NCBI RefSeq assembly: GCF_003852425.1
Contig: NZ_QAJN01000014.1
Span: 186,001-250,000, forward strand
Source of the DNA: Paucibacter sp. KBW04
Lineage (GTDB): Bacteria > Pseudomonadota > Gammaproteobacteria > Burkholderiales > Burkholderiaceae_C
Direction of reading: 5' to 3'
Length of the DNA: 64,000 bases
Part shown: one piece after another, positions 55,114 through 63,200 of the stretch
Numbering within the stretch: the first letter of the stretch is position 1
Layout of the letters: each line of letters begins with the position of its first letter
The notes under the pieces: generated by a model
What the model saw: only the letters and a program-made list of their open reading frames with translations
Databases searched by the model: none
What the model was told of the DNA's origin: nothing
Translations under genes and position numbers: made by a program

Positions 55114-55506
55114 TCAGGCCGCAGCGGCCAGTTTTTGCATGATCTTCAGAACCTTTTCCTCCAAGGTGGCCTTGGTGAAGGGCTTGACGATGTAGCCAGC
55201 TGCGCCAGATTGGGCCGCCAGCACGATGTCTTCCTTGCGGGCTTCGGCGGTGACCATCAAAACCGGCAGATGCTTGAGATTGGGATCTTCCTTGATCGCC
55301 TTGAGCAGCTCAAAGCCCGTCATATTGGGCATATTGATGTCGCTCACGACGAAATCAAACTTGCTCTGCTTGAGCATATTGAGGGCTTCCACCCCATCCT
55401 CAGCTTCTTCGCAATTGTTGTAGCCGATCTCCTTGAGCAAACCACGCACGATGCGGCGCATGGTAGAAAAGTCATCGACAACCAAAAATTTCATGTCTGC
55501 GCTCAT
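55114..55506 (-). CDS. cheY: Chemotaxis response regulator CheY
   Basis: Single-domain regulator that binds the flagellar switch when phosphorylated, 130 residues. It has the acidic pair D11-D12 in [15 protein letters not shown], phospho-Asp D56 in [13 protein letters not shown], Thr in MVTAEA and Lys in IVKPFT. It lies between motB and cheZ; no cheA or cheW is in the window. Confidence 0.97.
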   Translation of the reverse strand: MSADMKFLVVDDFSTMRRIVRGLLKEIGYNNCEEAEDGVEALNMLKQSKFDFVVSDINMPNMTGFELLKAIKEDPNLKHLPVLMVTAEARKEDIVLAAQSGAAGYIVKPFTKATLEEKVLKIMQKLAAAA

Positions 55507-55533
55507 GGCAATCCTCGCTGGGGCTAAATGGTT

Positions 55534-56490
55534 TTATCGGGGCTTTGTGGGCAAACTTGAGGGGCTTTTCACCGGCTCGGCCGCTGGGGCTTCGTTGGGT
55601 GCTGCTTCTTCCTCGTCCGGAACATTCTTCAACACGGCATCCTCGGCATCGCGGTTCATCACAATAATGCTGATGCGTCGATTGATGGGACTATCGGGCT
55701 GCTTGCTGTCTAGCAGCTTGCTGGAGGCCAGGCCTTGCACACGCAAGGTCCGCGCTTCCGGCAATCCGCCAGCAATCAATTCTCGCCTGGAAGCGTTGGC
55801 CCGATCGGCTGATAACTCCCAATTGCTATACCCACGATCGCCACCCGAAAACGGCTGGGCGTCAGTATGACCTTCCAAAGTCAAACGATTCGGAACTTCC
55901 GACAAGACCGCGCCCAATTCGTGTAGCAATTCATGCATATATGGCTTCACCACGGCGCTGCCGCTGTCGAACATGGGCCGGTTACCCTCGTCAACGATCT
56001 GGATGCGCAGGCCTTCCTTGGTCATATCCAAGCGGATCTGCCCGCCCAATGCCGCCAGCTTGGCGTTATTGGCCAGCACGTCCTCGACCTTGGTCTTGAG
56101 TTGCTCCAAACGCGCCTTTTCTGCCTTGCGCTGCTCTTCCTTGAGTGCGCGCAGATTGAAGGTTCGCTTTTGTGATTCTGTCTCACCGGACTTCACCTGC
56201 CCAGTCTCGCGGCTCAAATCTCTGCCGCCGCCCTTGACCAGGCTGGAGGAGTCACCGGAACCCGAGCCGCCCTGCATGGCGATCTTCAGCGGTGAGCTGA
56301 AGTAGTCGGCAATACCTTTTTTGTCGCCCTCGGTGGTCGAACCCAGCAGCCACATCAAGAGGAAGAAGGCCATCATGGCCGTCACGAAGTCAGCGTAGGC
56401 GATCTTCCAGGCGCCGCCATGCGCTGCATGGCCCCCCTTCTTGATCTTCTTGATGATGATGGGCTGAAGCTTTTTGGCGTCACCGGCCAT
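55534..56490 (-). CDS. motB: Flagellar motor stator protein MotB
   Basis: Stator subunit anchored to peptidoglycan, 318 residues. A single membrane helix starts with WKIAYADFVTAMMAFFLLMW, where D34 is the proton-carrying Asp. A plug and linker follow. The OmpA-like peptidoglycan-binding domain spans about 175-285 (NRLTLEGHTDAQPFSGGDRG, SADRANASRRELIAGGL). The C-terminal extension is acidic. It lies 53 bp after motA. Confidence 0.97.
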   Translation of the reverse strand: MAGDAKKLQPIIIKKIKKGGHAAHGGAWKIAYADFVTAMMAFFLLMWLLGSTTEGDKKGIADYFSSPLKIAMQGGSGSGDSSSLVKGGGRDLSRETGQVKSGETESQKRTFNLRALKEEQRKAEKARLEQLKTKVEDVLANNAKLAALGGQIRLDMTKEGLRIQIVDEGNRPMFDSGSAVVKPYMHELLHELGAVLSEVPNRLTLEGHTDAQPFSGGDRGYSNWELSADRANASRRELIAGGLPEARTLRVQGLASSKLLDSKQPDSPINRRISIIVMNRDAEDAVLKNVPDEEEAAPNEAPAAEPVKSPSSLPTKPR

Positions 56491-56543
56491 GACCGACCTC
56501 CTGCCCTGCGCTTGAAATTCTCATCCTTGCCTGCGACCTTGGC

Positions 56544-57401
56544 TTACTTCTTCTTCACATGAGCTTCCAGCTCACTGAAGGTAGGGCGATCACCCGAGTA
56601 AAGCACCTTGCGGCCGAACTCGATCGCGACCTGGGGGGCGTAACCCTGCATGCTGGCCAAGAGTGTGGTCTTGATGCACTGCAGCTCCTTGCCGGCGTCT
56701 TCCACTTTTTGCTCCAGCAAGCCACCCAGGGGCTCAACAAAGCCATAGGCCAGCAAAATGCCCAGAAAGGTGCCCACCAAGGCGGAGCCGATCATGCCGC
56801 CCAGCACGGCCGGGGGCTGGCCCACCGAGCCCATGGTGTTCACCACACCCAGCACGGCCGCCACAATGCCGAATGCCGGCAGACCGCCGGCCAAACGGGC
56901 GATGGCGGCCACGGCCGCATGTTCTTCCTGGTGATGGGTTTCGATCTCGGCGTCCATCAGGGACTCGATCTCGTGCGCGTTCAGATTGCCCGACACCATC
57001 ATGCGCAGGTAATCGGTAATGAAGTCGGTCACATGGTGGTCATTGCCCACCGTGGGGTATTTTTGGAACAGCGGCGAGGAATGCGGATCCTCGACGTCTT
57101 TTTCGATGGACATCAAGCCCTCTTTGCGGGCTTTTTGCAAGATGTCATACATCAAGGCCAGCAGCTCCATATAGCGGGCCTTGCTGAACTTGCTGCCCTT
57201 GAAGCACTGCCCCAGGCCCTTCATCGAGGCCTTGACCACCTTCATCTGGTTATTGGCAAGAAAAGCGCCGGCAGCGGCGCCGAAAATGGTGATCATCTCG
57301 AAAGGCAGGGCGTGCAGAATCACGCCGATATTGCCGCCGTGGGCAATATAGACACCGAAGATACAACCGAGCGCGATGAGCCAACCAATGATGACAAACA
57401 T
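56544..57401 (-). CDS. motA: Flagellar motor stator protein MotA
   Basis: Proton-channel stator subunit, 285 residues. Four membrane helices: MFVIIGWLIALGCIFGVYIA and MITIFGAAAGAFLA in the N-terminal part, and LPAFGIVAAVLGVVNTMG and MIGSALVGTFLGILLAYGFV in the C-terminal part. The cytoplasmic loop between them contacts FliG. First gene of motAB-cheYZ, with a sigma-28 promoter 29-55 bp upstream. Confidence 0.97.
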   Translation of the reverse strand: MFVIIGWLIALGCIFGVYIAHGGNIGVILHALPFEMITIFGAAAGAFLANNQMKVVKASMKGLGQCFKGSKFSKARYMELLALMYDILQKARKEGLMSIEKDVEDPHSSPLFQKYPTVGNDHHVTDFITDYLRMMVSGNLNAHEIESLMDAEIETHHQEEHAAVAAIARLAGGLPAFGIVAAVLGVVNTMGSVGQPPAVLGGMIGSALVGTFLGILLAYGFVEPLGGLLEQKVEDAGKELQCIKTTLLASMQGYAPQVAIEFGRKVLYSGDRPTFSELEAHVKKK

Positions 57402-57429
57402 GGTGTTTTCTATAGAGACTTAAGCAGCC

Positions 57430-57456
57430 TTATCGGCCTTTGACCGACGCTCTTGA
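57430..57456 (-). promoter_or_regulatory. Sigma-28 (FliA) promoter for motAB-cheYZ
   Basis: Minus strand: TCAAGAGC, 11 bases, GCCGATAA. The -10 element is a perfect match to the FliA consensus and the spacing is exact. It ends 28 bp before the motA start codon. Confidence 0.88.
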
Positions 57457-57527
57457 GTTTGCCTGTGCGCTAGGGCGGCCAATCCACGCAAGAAGCCGGC
57501 TTTGCACCGGCTTTCATGGCCTTGCCC

Positions 57528-58262
57528 TCATGCCCGGGCTGGCATACGGTAGACCCACAGCCGATGAGCACGGGGCAGATCGATGCTGGCCAAGGCGCCC
57601 TGCCCTTGAATCTCAAAGTCCAGACTGACCAGCCAAGCCCCCGGCGCCAGCTGCTGGCAGGCCTTGGCCCAGACCCGCTCCATGGACTCCGGGCGCTGGA
57701 AGACATAAACCATCTGGAAGGGCTGCCAGTCCTGCGCCCACATATCGCCACGGCGGATGCGAGCCCAGGGGCAGAGCAGGCGCACGGCACCGGCCAGCAG
57801 CAGACTCCATTCAATCCCCTCGATGCTGGCCTGCGGATAGATGCGACGCAGCTCGCGCAAGCCATGGCCCAGGCCGCAGCCGGCGTCAAGAATGCGCGCC
57901 TGCGGCGGCAGGGGCGCCAGCTCGGCCAAGCCTTGCAAGGCGTTTTTGGGGGTTGGGAACAAGGGGGCGTCGCCCCAGCTGCGGCGCGGGTATGCCAGCG
58001 CCAGCAAGAGCAAAGGAATCAACCAGGCCCAGGCCGGCAGGTCCAGCGAGCGGGCGCTGATCAACAAAGAAAGCGGAAAACCCGCCGCCACCATCAGGCG
58101 GCGCCAGCGCGGCAGCTGCAAGAACGCCAGCGCCAGACCCAGGGCGGCTGCCATGACGAAGGCGGACAAGGCCTCAAGACCCGCCGAGCGCAGGGCCAGA
58201 AACAAGCCCCAGGCCAAGCCCCAGCTCAGCAAGGCGGGTACAGGCCAGCGCAGCAAAGGCAT
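57528..58262 (-). CDS. Class I SAM-dependent methyltransferase with N-terminal membrane helices
   Basis: 244-residue protein. The first about 85 residues hold three to four hydrophobic helices (LLRWPVPALLSWGLAWGLFL, FVMAAALGLALAFLQL, AWLIPLLLLALAY). The cytoplasmic part is a Rossmann methyltransferase with motif I ILDAGCGLGHGLRELRR at about 118-134 and an acidic motif II in IEGIEWSLLLAG. The substrate is unknown. It starts 21 bp after the flhC copy 1 stop and is thus in that operon, upstream of motA. By position it could modify a flagellar or envelope component; that is inference. Confidence 0.82.
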   Translation of the reverse strand: MPLLRWPVPALLSWGLAWGLFLALRSAGLEALSAFVMAAALGLALAFLQLPRWRRLMVAAGFPLSLLISARSLDLPAWAWLIPLLLLALAYPRRSWGDAPLFPTPKNALQGLAELAPLPPQARILDAGCGLGHGLRELRRIYPQASIEGIEWSLLLAGAVRLLCPWARIRRGDMWAQDWQPFQMVYVFQRPESMERVWAKACQQLAPGAWLVSLDFEIQGQGALASIDLPRAHRLWVYRMPARA

Positions 58263-58283
58263 GGCGAGCAGGCTCCGAGCGAT

Positions 58284-58820
58284 TTAGTGCATCTGGATGG
58301 AGCCGCTGGCGCGACCCTTGCCTGCGCGTGCCGGCGGGTTGCACATGCCGCAGACGTAGTGACGGGCGATCTCGTGCGGATGGGTCACGAAGTGGCCACC
58401 GCAGGTCGAGCACTTGGTCATGGTCAGCATGCCGTTGTCGATGAACTTCACCAAGCGCCAAGCGCGGGTGACCGACAGCATCGCCTCCAGGCCCTGGGCC
58501 TGGGTTTGTTCTTGATAGAGCTGGTAGGCCTTGATGACCGCGTCGATCTCGTCCAGCTCCGAGACCTTGTTCAGGTACTCGTGCACATTCAGGAAGAGCG
58601 AGGCATGGATATTGGGCTGCCAGGTCATGAACCAGTCCGTCGAGAAGGGCAGTTGGCCCTTGCTGGGGCTCTTGCCCGAAACTTCTTTGTACAGGCGCAG
58701 CAGGCGCTCGTAGGACAGATCGGTCTCAGACTCCAGCACTTGCAAGCGCGCACCCAGATTGATCAGGGTCACCGCACGTTCGATTTGGCGGGCTTCGGTC
58801 AGGATGCTTTTGTTGCGCAT
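58284..58820 (-). CDS. flhC: Flagellar master regulator subunit FlhC, copy 1
   Basis: Subunit of the FlhD4C2 activator of class II flagellar promoters, 178 residues. The zinc-binding cysteines C137, C140, C157 and C160 (KCSTCGGHF, YVCGMC) fall at the same positions as in E. coli. The protein is identical over all 178 residues to copy 2 at 60653-61189, while the DNA differs at about 20 places, all silent. Its stop is TAA (copy 2 uses TGA). It lies 45 bp after flhD copy 1. Confidence 0.97.
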   Translation of the reverse strand: MRNKSILTEARQIERAVTLINLGARLQVLESETDLSYERLLRLYKEVSGKSPSKGQLPFSTDWFMTWQPNIHASLFLNVHEYLNKVSELDEIDAVIKAYQLYQEQTQAQGLEAMLSVTRAWRLVKFIDNGMLTMTKCSTCGGHFVTHPHEIARHYVCGMCNPPARAGKGRASGSIQMH

Positions 58821-58865
58821 GATGGAGTCTCTCTTCTTGGGTTTCTTTTGGACGGGGCGGACGGA

Positions 58866-59189
58866 TCAGGCCGCTTCTTGGTGGCGGCCGGCCATCAGAA
58901 TGCTGGCGTGCAGGCGGCTGACGCCGTCGTTAGCGGCCGACTTGCCATGGCTGGTCAGCAGACCCCAGACCAGGTCGTCGTCCATGCGGAAGCGGCACAG
59001 CAAGGTATTGCCCGAGGCAATCTTCATCAGCTGGGCCGGGCTCAGCGTACCGATCAGGGTGGCCGTGTCTTCCGAGATGCCCAGGCGGTAAAGCGCTTGC
59101 TCACGGTCCGCACGGATCAGGCTTTGCGCCAGCATCAGATAGGACAGATTGGCTTCGCGAATCTCGGCGAGGATTTGGTCTGCGTTCAT
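58866..59189 (-). CDS. flhD: Flagellar master regulator subunit FlhD, copy 1
   Basis: 107-residue partner of FlhC. The start at MNADQILAEIREANLSYLML is conserved; GGAG lies upstream (CCGGAGCCGCAAC). C65 in NTLLCRFRMDDD matches the inter-subunit disulfide cysteine of E. coli FlhD. The protein is identical to copy 2 (61235-61558), but the DNA has about 20 silent differences, including two serines coded AGC here and TCG there. Stop TGA. Confidence 0.97.
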   Translation of the reverse strand: MNADQILAEIREANLSYLMLAQSLIRADREQALYRLGISEDTATLIGTLSPAQLMKIASGNTLLCRFRMDDDLVWGLLTSHGKSAANDGVSRLHASILMAGRHQEAA

Positions 59190-59351
59190 GTTGCGGCTCC
59201 GGTAAAAACTGTGTTGGGTGTTGAAAGCATTTGCTATCAACTTGCAACGAATTGTGAAGACCGGAAGTAATCCTCAACATCGGCGCATTTCCGTCCCTGA
59301 AGTCCTCTTTCCTCCCTCCCCTCTGTCAGGTTTCTTCCTACAAGCGAGCTG
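59190..59351 (-). promoter_or_regulatory. Upstream regulatory region of flhDC copy 1
   Basis: 162 bp that differ from the region before copy 2 by one base change and one added A. It includes a 22-base pyrimidine tract on the plus strand (59303-59324; purines on the message strand). I cannot assign -35/-10 boxes with confidence. Confidence 0.65.
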
Positions 59352-59564
59352 AAGACGGCACTTTCCTAGCCTTTTCAAGGCTCGCGAATCAGGGCGGAGG
59401 ATCGCCCACTGTCATAGGAGAAGCTGAGGCTTGGGCCTGTTTTTCAGCGCACTTCACAGCGCGCTTGGGCTTGTAAGGCTTTTTCATCGGCCCGGCCACG
59501 GACGCGCGACGCCTGCGTGCCTGACAGGCAGGTCTTAGAGCCTGTTAAGGCCATGGAAATAGGC

Positions 59565-60623
59565 CTAGGCAGCCGGCGCTTGCAGGCCAAATGCTTGCCG
59601 CAGGGCCTGGGCTTCAGGCGCCCTGCCCGTTCCTTCCAGCAACAAAGCCAGATTGTGGGCGGCAGAAAAACTGCCACGGCCGGCGACGGCGCCGCTTTGC
59701 TCCGGTCGTTCACCCAATTCCAGGCAGCGCCGCCAGGCGTCTTCGATGGTGGGCAGCAAGAGCTCGGCCTGGGCCGGCTGATCGGCCGCAAAGTCCAGCA
59801 GCAAATCGCCGAGGGTGAAGAAAAAGTCGGGCGACTCGGCGCAGATTTGCAGCTGCGTCTCGGCAAACTGGATGCCGGCCTCGTGCTGCTTCAGTTGCTT
59901 GAGGCCAAACAGACGGCGCGCGACCAGATCGGTCCACCAGGCATGGGGCAGTTCGGTCAGCTCGGCGGCGCAGGCAAAACAGCTCTCGGCCTCGGCATAG
60001 TCCTCGTAAACCGAGGCGTCCTTGCCGGTCTGGTACCAGAGATAGGCATCCCCCGGTCGGTGCGCCAGTTCCTGCCGCAAGAGCGCCTGGTTACGGCCCC
60101 GCTTGCGCTGCAAATGCTCGGGCAGATAGCCATCGTGGCCGATACGCAGGGCCAGTGGTCGCAAAGCCAGGCCGTGCAGCACTTGTTCATGCACACGCCC
60201 GGCGTAGCGCAAGGCCCCGGGCAGGATGCGAGACAGGCGGGAGATCGCTTGCTGGGTGCGCCCACCGGAGGCCGTGTCGGCAAACTGGTCCAGCAGCGCT
60301 ATCGTGCCGACGAAGTCGGGGCGTTGCTGGCGCAGCGCGGCCAGGGCCTCGCCGCCAGAGATCAGCCACTCATCTGCGTCCAGCACCACATGCCAGTCGG
60401 CAGCAGCCAAGTCCAGGGCGGTATTGCGCGCCGCCGCGAAATCATCGCACCAGACAAAGTGCTCTACCCGCGCGCCTGCGGCCTGCGCCAGGGCTGGGGT
60501 GTCATCGCTGGAGCCGGTGTCCAGCACCAGCATTTCGTCCACCCAGGGCCGCAAGCTATGCAGCAGGCGCTGGATATGCGCGGCTTCATCGCGGGCAATG
60601 ACGACGAGGCAGACTCGGTACAT
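59565..60623 (-). CDS. Family 2 glycosyltransferase with C-terminal TPR-like region
   Basis: 352 residues. The N-terminal GT-A domain (1-200) starts YRVCLVVIARDEAAHIQRLL, has VLDTGSSDDT and the nucleotide-sugar DxD-type motif VVLDADEWL near residue 95. The C-terminal half is helical and repeat-like (AYLWYQTGKDASVYEDYAEA, ESPDFFFTLGDLLLDF), resembling TPRs. It starts 29 bp after flhC copy 2, so it is probably co-transcribed. A role in flagellin or surface glycosylation is plausible from position, not shown. Confidence 0.88.
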   Translation of the reverse strand: MYRVCLVVIARDEAAHIQRLLHSLRPWVDEMLVLDTGSSDDTPALAQAAGARVEHFVWCDDFAAARNTALDLAAADWHVVLDADEWLISGGEALAALRQQRPDFVGTIALLDQFADTASGGRTQQAISRLSRILPGALRYAGRVHEQVLHGLALRPLALRIGHDGYLPEHLQRKRGRNQALLRQELAHRPGDAYLWYQTGKDASVYEDYAEAESCFACAAELTELPHAWWTDLVARRLFGLKQLKQHEAGIQFAETQLQICAESPDFFFTLGDLLLDFAADQPAQAELLLPTIEDAWRRCLELGERPEQSGAVAGRGSFSAAHNLALLLEGTGRAPEAQALRQAFGLQAPAA

Positions 60624-60652
60624 GGGCGAGACGGTGCGCGCGAAGCTTGCGA

Positions 60653-61189
60653 TCAGTGCATCTGGATGGAGCCGCTGGCGCGACCCTTGCCGGCGCGTGC
60701 CGGCGGGTTGCACATGCCGCAGACGTAATGGCGGGCGATCTCGTGCGGATGGGTCACGAAGTGCCCCCCGCAGGTCGAACACTTGGTCATGGTCAGCATG
60801 CCGTTGTCGATGAACTTCACCAAGCGCCAAGCGCGGGTGACCGACAGCATCGCCTCCAGGCCTTGGGCCTGGGTCTGCTCTTGATACAGCTGGTAGGCCT
60901 TGATGACCGCGTCGATCTCGTCCAGCTCCGAGACCTTGTTCAGATACTCGTGCACATTCAGGAAGAGCGAGGCGTGGATGTTCGGCTGCCAGGTCATGAA
61001 CCAGTCGGTCGAGAACGGCAGTTGGCCCTTGCTGGGGCTCTTGCCCGAGACTTCTTTGTACAGGCGCAGCAGGCGCTCGTAAGACAGATCGGTCTCAGAC
61101 TCCAGCACTTGCAAGCGCGCACCCAGATTGATCAGGGTCACCGCACGTTCGATTTGGCGGGCTTCGGTCAGAATGCTTTTGTTGCGCAT
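60653..61189 (-). CDS. flhC: Flagellar master regulator subunit FlhC, copy 2
   Basis: Same 178 residues as copy 1, including the four zinc cysteines, so equal function is expected. Roughly 20 silent base changes in 537 bp separate the copies; none alters the protein. Its stop is TGA. Followed 29 bp later by the glycosyltransferase gene, in contrast to copy 1, which precedes a methyltransferase gene. Confidence 0.97.
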   Translation of the reverse strand: MRNKSILTEARQIERAVTLINLGARLQVLESETDLSYERLLRLYKEVSGKSPSKGQLPFSTDWFMTWQPNIHASLFLNVHEYLNKVSELDEIDAVIKAYQLYQEQTQAQGLEAMLSVTRAWRLVKFIDNGMLTMTKCSTCGGHFVTHPHEIARHYVCGMCNPPARAGKGRASGSIQMH

Positions 61190-61234
61190 GATGGAGTCTC
61201 TCTTCTTGGGTTTCTTTTGGACGGAGCGGACGGA

Positions 61235-61558
61235 TTAGGCCGCTTCTTGGTGGCGGCCGGCCATCAGGATCGAAGCGTGCAGACGCGACACGCCGTCGTT
61301 GGCGGCCGACTTGCCGTGGCTGGTCAGCAGACCCCAGACCAGGTCGTCGTCCATGCGGAAGCGGCACAGCAAGGTGTTGCCCGAGGCAATCTTCATCAGC
61401 TGGGCCGGGCTCAGCGTGCCGATCAGGGTGGCCGTGTCTTCCGAGATGCCCAGGCGGTACAGGGCTTGTTCGCGGTCAGCGCGGATCAGGCTTTGCGCCA
61501 GCATCAGATAGGACAGATTGGCTTCGCGAATCTCGGCGAGGATTTGGTCTGCGTTCAT
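61235..61558 (-). CDS. flhD: Flagellar master regulator subunit FlhD, copy 2
   Basis: 107 residues identical to copy 1, including C65. Silent changes cluster toward the 3' end of the gene, where GTC-AGC-CGC and GCC-AGC-ATT in copy 1 read GTG-TCG-CGT and GCT-TCG-ATC here. Stop TAA (copy 1 TGA). Same ribosome site as copy 1. Confidence 0.97.
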   Translation of the reverse strand: MNADQILAEIREANLSYLMLAQSLIRADREQALYRLGISEDTATLIGTLSPAQLMKIASGNTLLCRFRMDDDLVWGLLTSHGKSAANDGVSRLHASILMAGRHQEAA

Positions 61559-61721
61559 GTTGCGGCTCCGGTAAAAAACTGTGTTGGGTGTTGAAAGCAT
61601 TTGCTATCAACTTGAAACGAATTGTGAAGACCGGAAGTAATCCTCAACATCGGCGCATTTCCGTCCCTGAAGTCCTCTTTCCTCCCTCCCCTCTGTCAGG
61701 TTTCTTCCTACAAGCGAGCTG
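61559..61721 (-). promoter_or_regulatory. Upstream regulatory region of flhDC copy 2
   Basis: 163 bp, almost identical to the copy 1 upstream region and sharing the purine-rich message-strand tract (61673-61694). DNA further upstream is unrelated between the copies, so distal control could differ. Confidence 0.65.
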
Positions 61722-62150
61722 CGAGACCTCGGCAAGCCCGCCGCCAATCGCAGGTTTTTGCGCGGTGAGCCCGCAGCCCAGAGTGGCGAGCCGCAGGCGT
61801 AAGGCAGACAGCCGCCAATTCCAGGCTGCTTTCACTTCATCGAGAACGGGGCGGATGACAAGCCGCCGACCACGCGCGGACGCTTGGAGCAAGCTCAACA
61901 TGCGTCGTGTGGTGTGCGTCTGCGGACCAAGAAGTTAGGCCGGCGAAGGCTAGGCCAATTCCCGGCGCAAGCGCTAGTGCGGGCCGATCAGCTGCGGCGG
62001 GAATACTGCTCAGCGAGGGGGCTTTGCGGCACAGGCCGACGGCGACAAAGCCAAAAGGCCCGAGAACAATTTGACAGTTCTAGGCACACGGAACTCATTG
62101 CCGATGGGGCGCGGCCTGAGGAGGCGCGCGCCCCAGCCAGGCATCAAGAC
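61722..62150. other. Gap between flhD copy 2 upstream region and TPR-like gene
   Basis: About 430 bp with no gene, hairpin terminator or repeat that I can support; short frames here have no recognisable motif. Confidence 0.5.
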
Positions 62151-62663
62151 TCAGCGATTCGCGCTGTCAAGCAGTGCGTCCAATCGCGCCAACTCGATGC
62201 GCGCGATCTCCGCAAGCTCGGGCGCTTCGTCCATCAGATTGCTCAAGGCAGGGCCTTGCAGCAAAAGCTCCAGCGCTTCCTTGCCGCGCAGGACTTGACC
62301 CTGGCCCGACAGTGCAAAGGCAAGGGTGTAGAGACTGGCACCGTGGGCAGGTTGCAAGAGCAAGGCCCGCTCGGCCGCAGCCTGGGCTTCGGCCAGCTTG
62401 CCGGCACTCAGCAACAAGGCCGCCATATCGCTGAGCAGGTCATGGGCCATGGGCTCATGGCTCAGCGCCTCATGCAAGACGCTCAGACCCAGGTCCAGAT
62501 GGCCGCGCGCCACCTCGGCGAAGGCACGGTTGCGCGCCTCGGCCAATAGCAAAGCGCCTTCGGCGCTGAGGCTTTCAATCAGGCCGCGTTCATTCGTCAT
62601 CTCACCCAAGTGCTGCTGAGCATGCAGCGTTGTAGGCGTCGTTGCTTGCGTCATGGCATGCAT
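62151..62663 (-). CDS. TPR-like helical repeat protein
   Basis: 170 residues, Ala/Leu-rich helices with TPR-like periodicity: ARNRAFAEVARGHLDLGLSV, LSAGKLAEAQAAAERALLLQ and HGASLYTLAFALSGQGQ. ATG 62663 is chosen because GGAG lies 6 bases before it. No signal peptide or membrane helix. Divergent from the flagellin gene. TPR proteins near flagellin genes often accompany glycosyltransferases or act as scaffolds; its role here is unknown. Confidence 0.72.
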   Translation of the reverse strand: MHAMTQATTPTTLHAQQHLGEMTNERGLIESLSAEGALLLAEARNRAFAEVARGHLDLGLSVLHEALSHEPMAHDLLSDMAALLLSAGKLAEAQAAAERALLLQPAHGASLYTLAFALSGQGQVLRGKEALELLLQGPALSNLMDEAPELAEIARIELARLDALLDSANR

Positions 62664-63173
62664 AAGGATCTCCAATAGCTTGAACAAATTGTTCGGTATG
62701 CGCCAGCGGCGCCAGCCTGAAGGGCGATCCCACCATTTCCCTCCACCCTTGGGGCGGGCCCACACGAGGCGAGCGAGGGGCGCAGTTTCGACTTCAGTAA
62801 AGGAAACTTTAGGGCTTGCCGGCAGGGCTATTCGTTAGAAAAGCCCGCTCTTGCGCCCTCTTCTTCAAGCCTTGTGCTTGACCCGGCAACCGAAAACAAG
62901 GACAGAGCCGCTGCAAGACACGGAGACCCCCGAGAGGGGCCCGCTTGCCCAGCCACTCTGTGACCTGACTCCTGATTTCAAACACCGCGACTTCAGCGAC
63001 AACAAAGAAGGTTCCGCCCAAGAAACAGCTCAGCCCGCCAACCCAGTAAGCGACGCACCGGCCCCTCGCCACTCGCCTCCTCTGCTCACGCGGACCCAGC
63101 GAAAAGTCGATCCAAGGAATAAGCCGAAAGCCCAGTCGCTTTTCAACAGATCAAGCCTATTGACAAACAGTCC
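62664..63173. other. Non-coding stretch between TPR-like and flagellin genes
   Basis: About 510 bp before the flagellin promoter. Open frames on both strands are Pro/Arg/Ser-rich and look like chance. It must contain the promoter of the TPR-like gene; I cannot place it. Confidence 0.5.
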
Positions 63174-63200
63174 TCAAGTTCTCTTGAGTGCTGTCCGATA
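63174..63200 (+). promoter_or_regulatory. Sigma-28 (FliA) promoter for flagellin gene
   Basis: TCAAGTTC (63174-63181), then 12 bases, then TCCGATAC (63194-63201). It matches the TCAAG...CCGATA form found at motA and flgM, spacing one base longer. It implies a leader of about 220 nt. Confidence 0.72.

Larger units (their letters stand above)
58286..59351 (-). repeat. flhDC direct duplication, copy 1
   Basis: About 1066 bp covering the flhC codons, flhD and 162 bp upstream of flhD; repeated at 60655-61721 in the same orientation about 2.37 kb away. Similarity stops at the flhC stop codon on one side and at AAGCGAGCTG on the other. Confidence 0.95.
60655..61721 (-). repeat. flhDC direct duplication, copy 2
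   Basis: About 1067 bp matching 58286-59351. About 40 differences, nearly all at silent coding sites; three in non-coding parts. Confidence 0.95.

Noticed and set aside
59444-59490. Small frame beginning MKKPYKPKRAVKCA on the minus strand between the glycosyltransferase gene and the flhDC copy 1 upstream region
   Set aside because: About 32 codons, no ribosome site, no known family; could be chance.
60624-60830. N-terminal extension of the glycosyltransferase frame (about 69 codons)
   Set aside because: It lies inside flhC copy 2 in another frame; the same translation appears antisense in the copy 1 region because the DNA is duplicated. The real start is at 60623.
58286-61721. flhDC duplication as an assembly error
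   Set aside because: The copies differ at about 40 positions and have different unique flanks, so they are not a simple misassembly of one locus.
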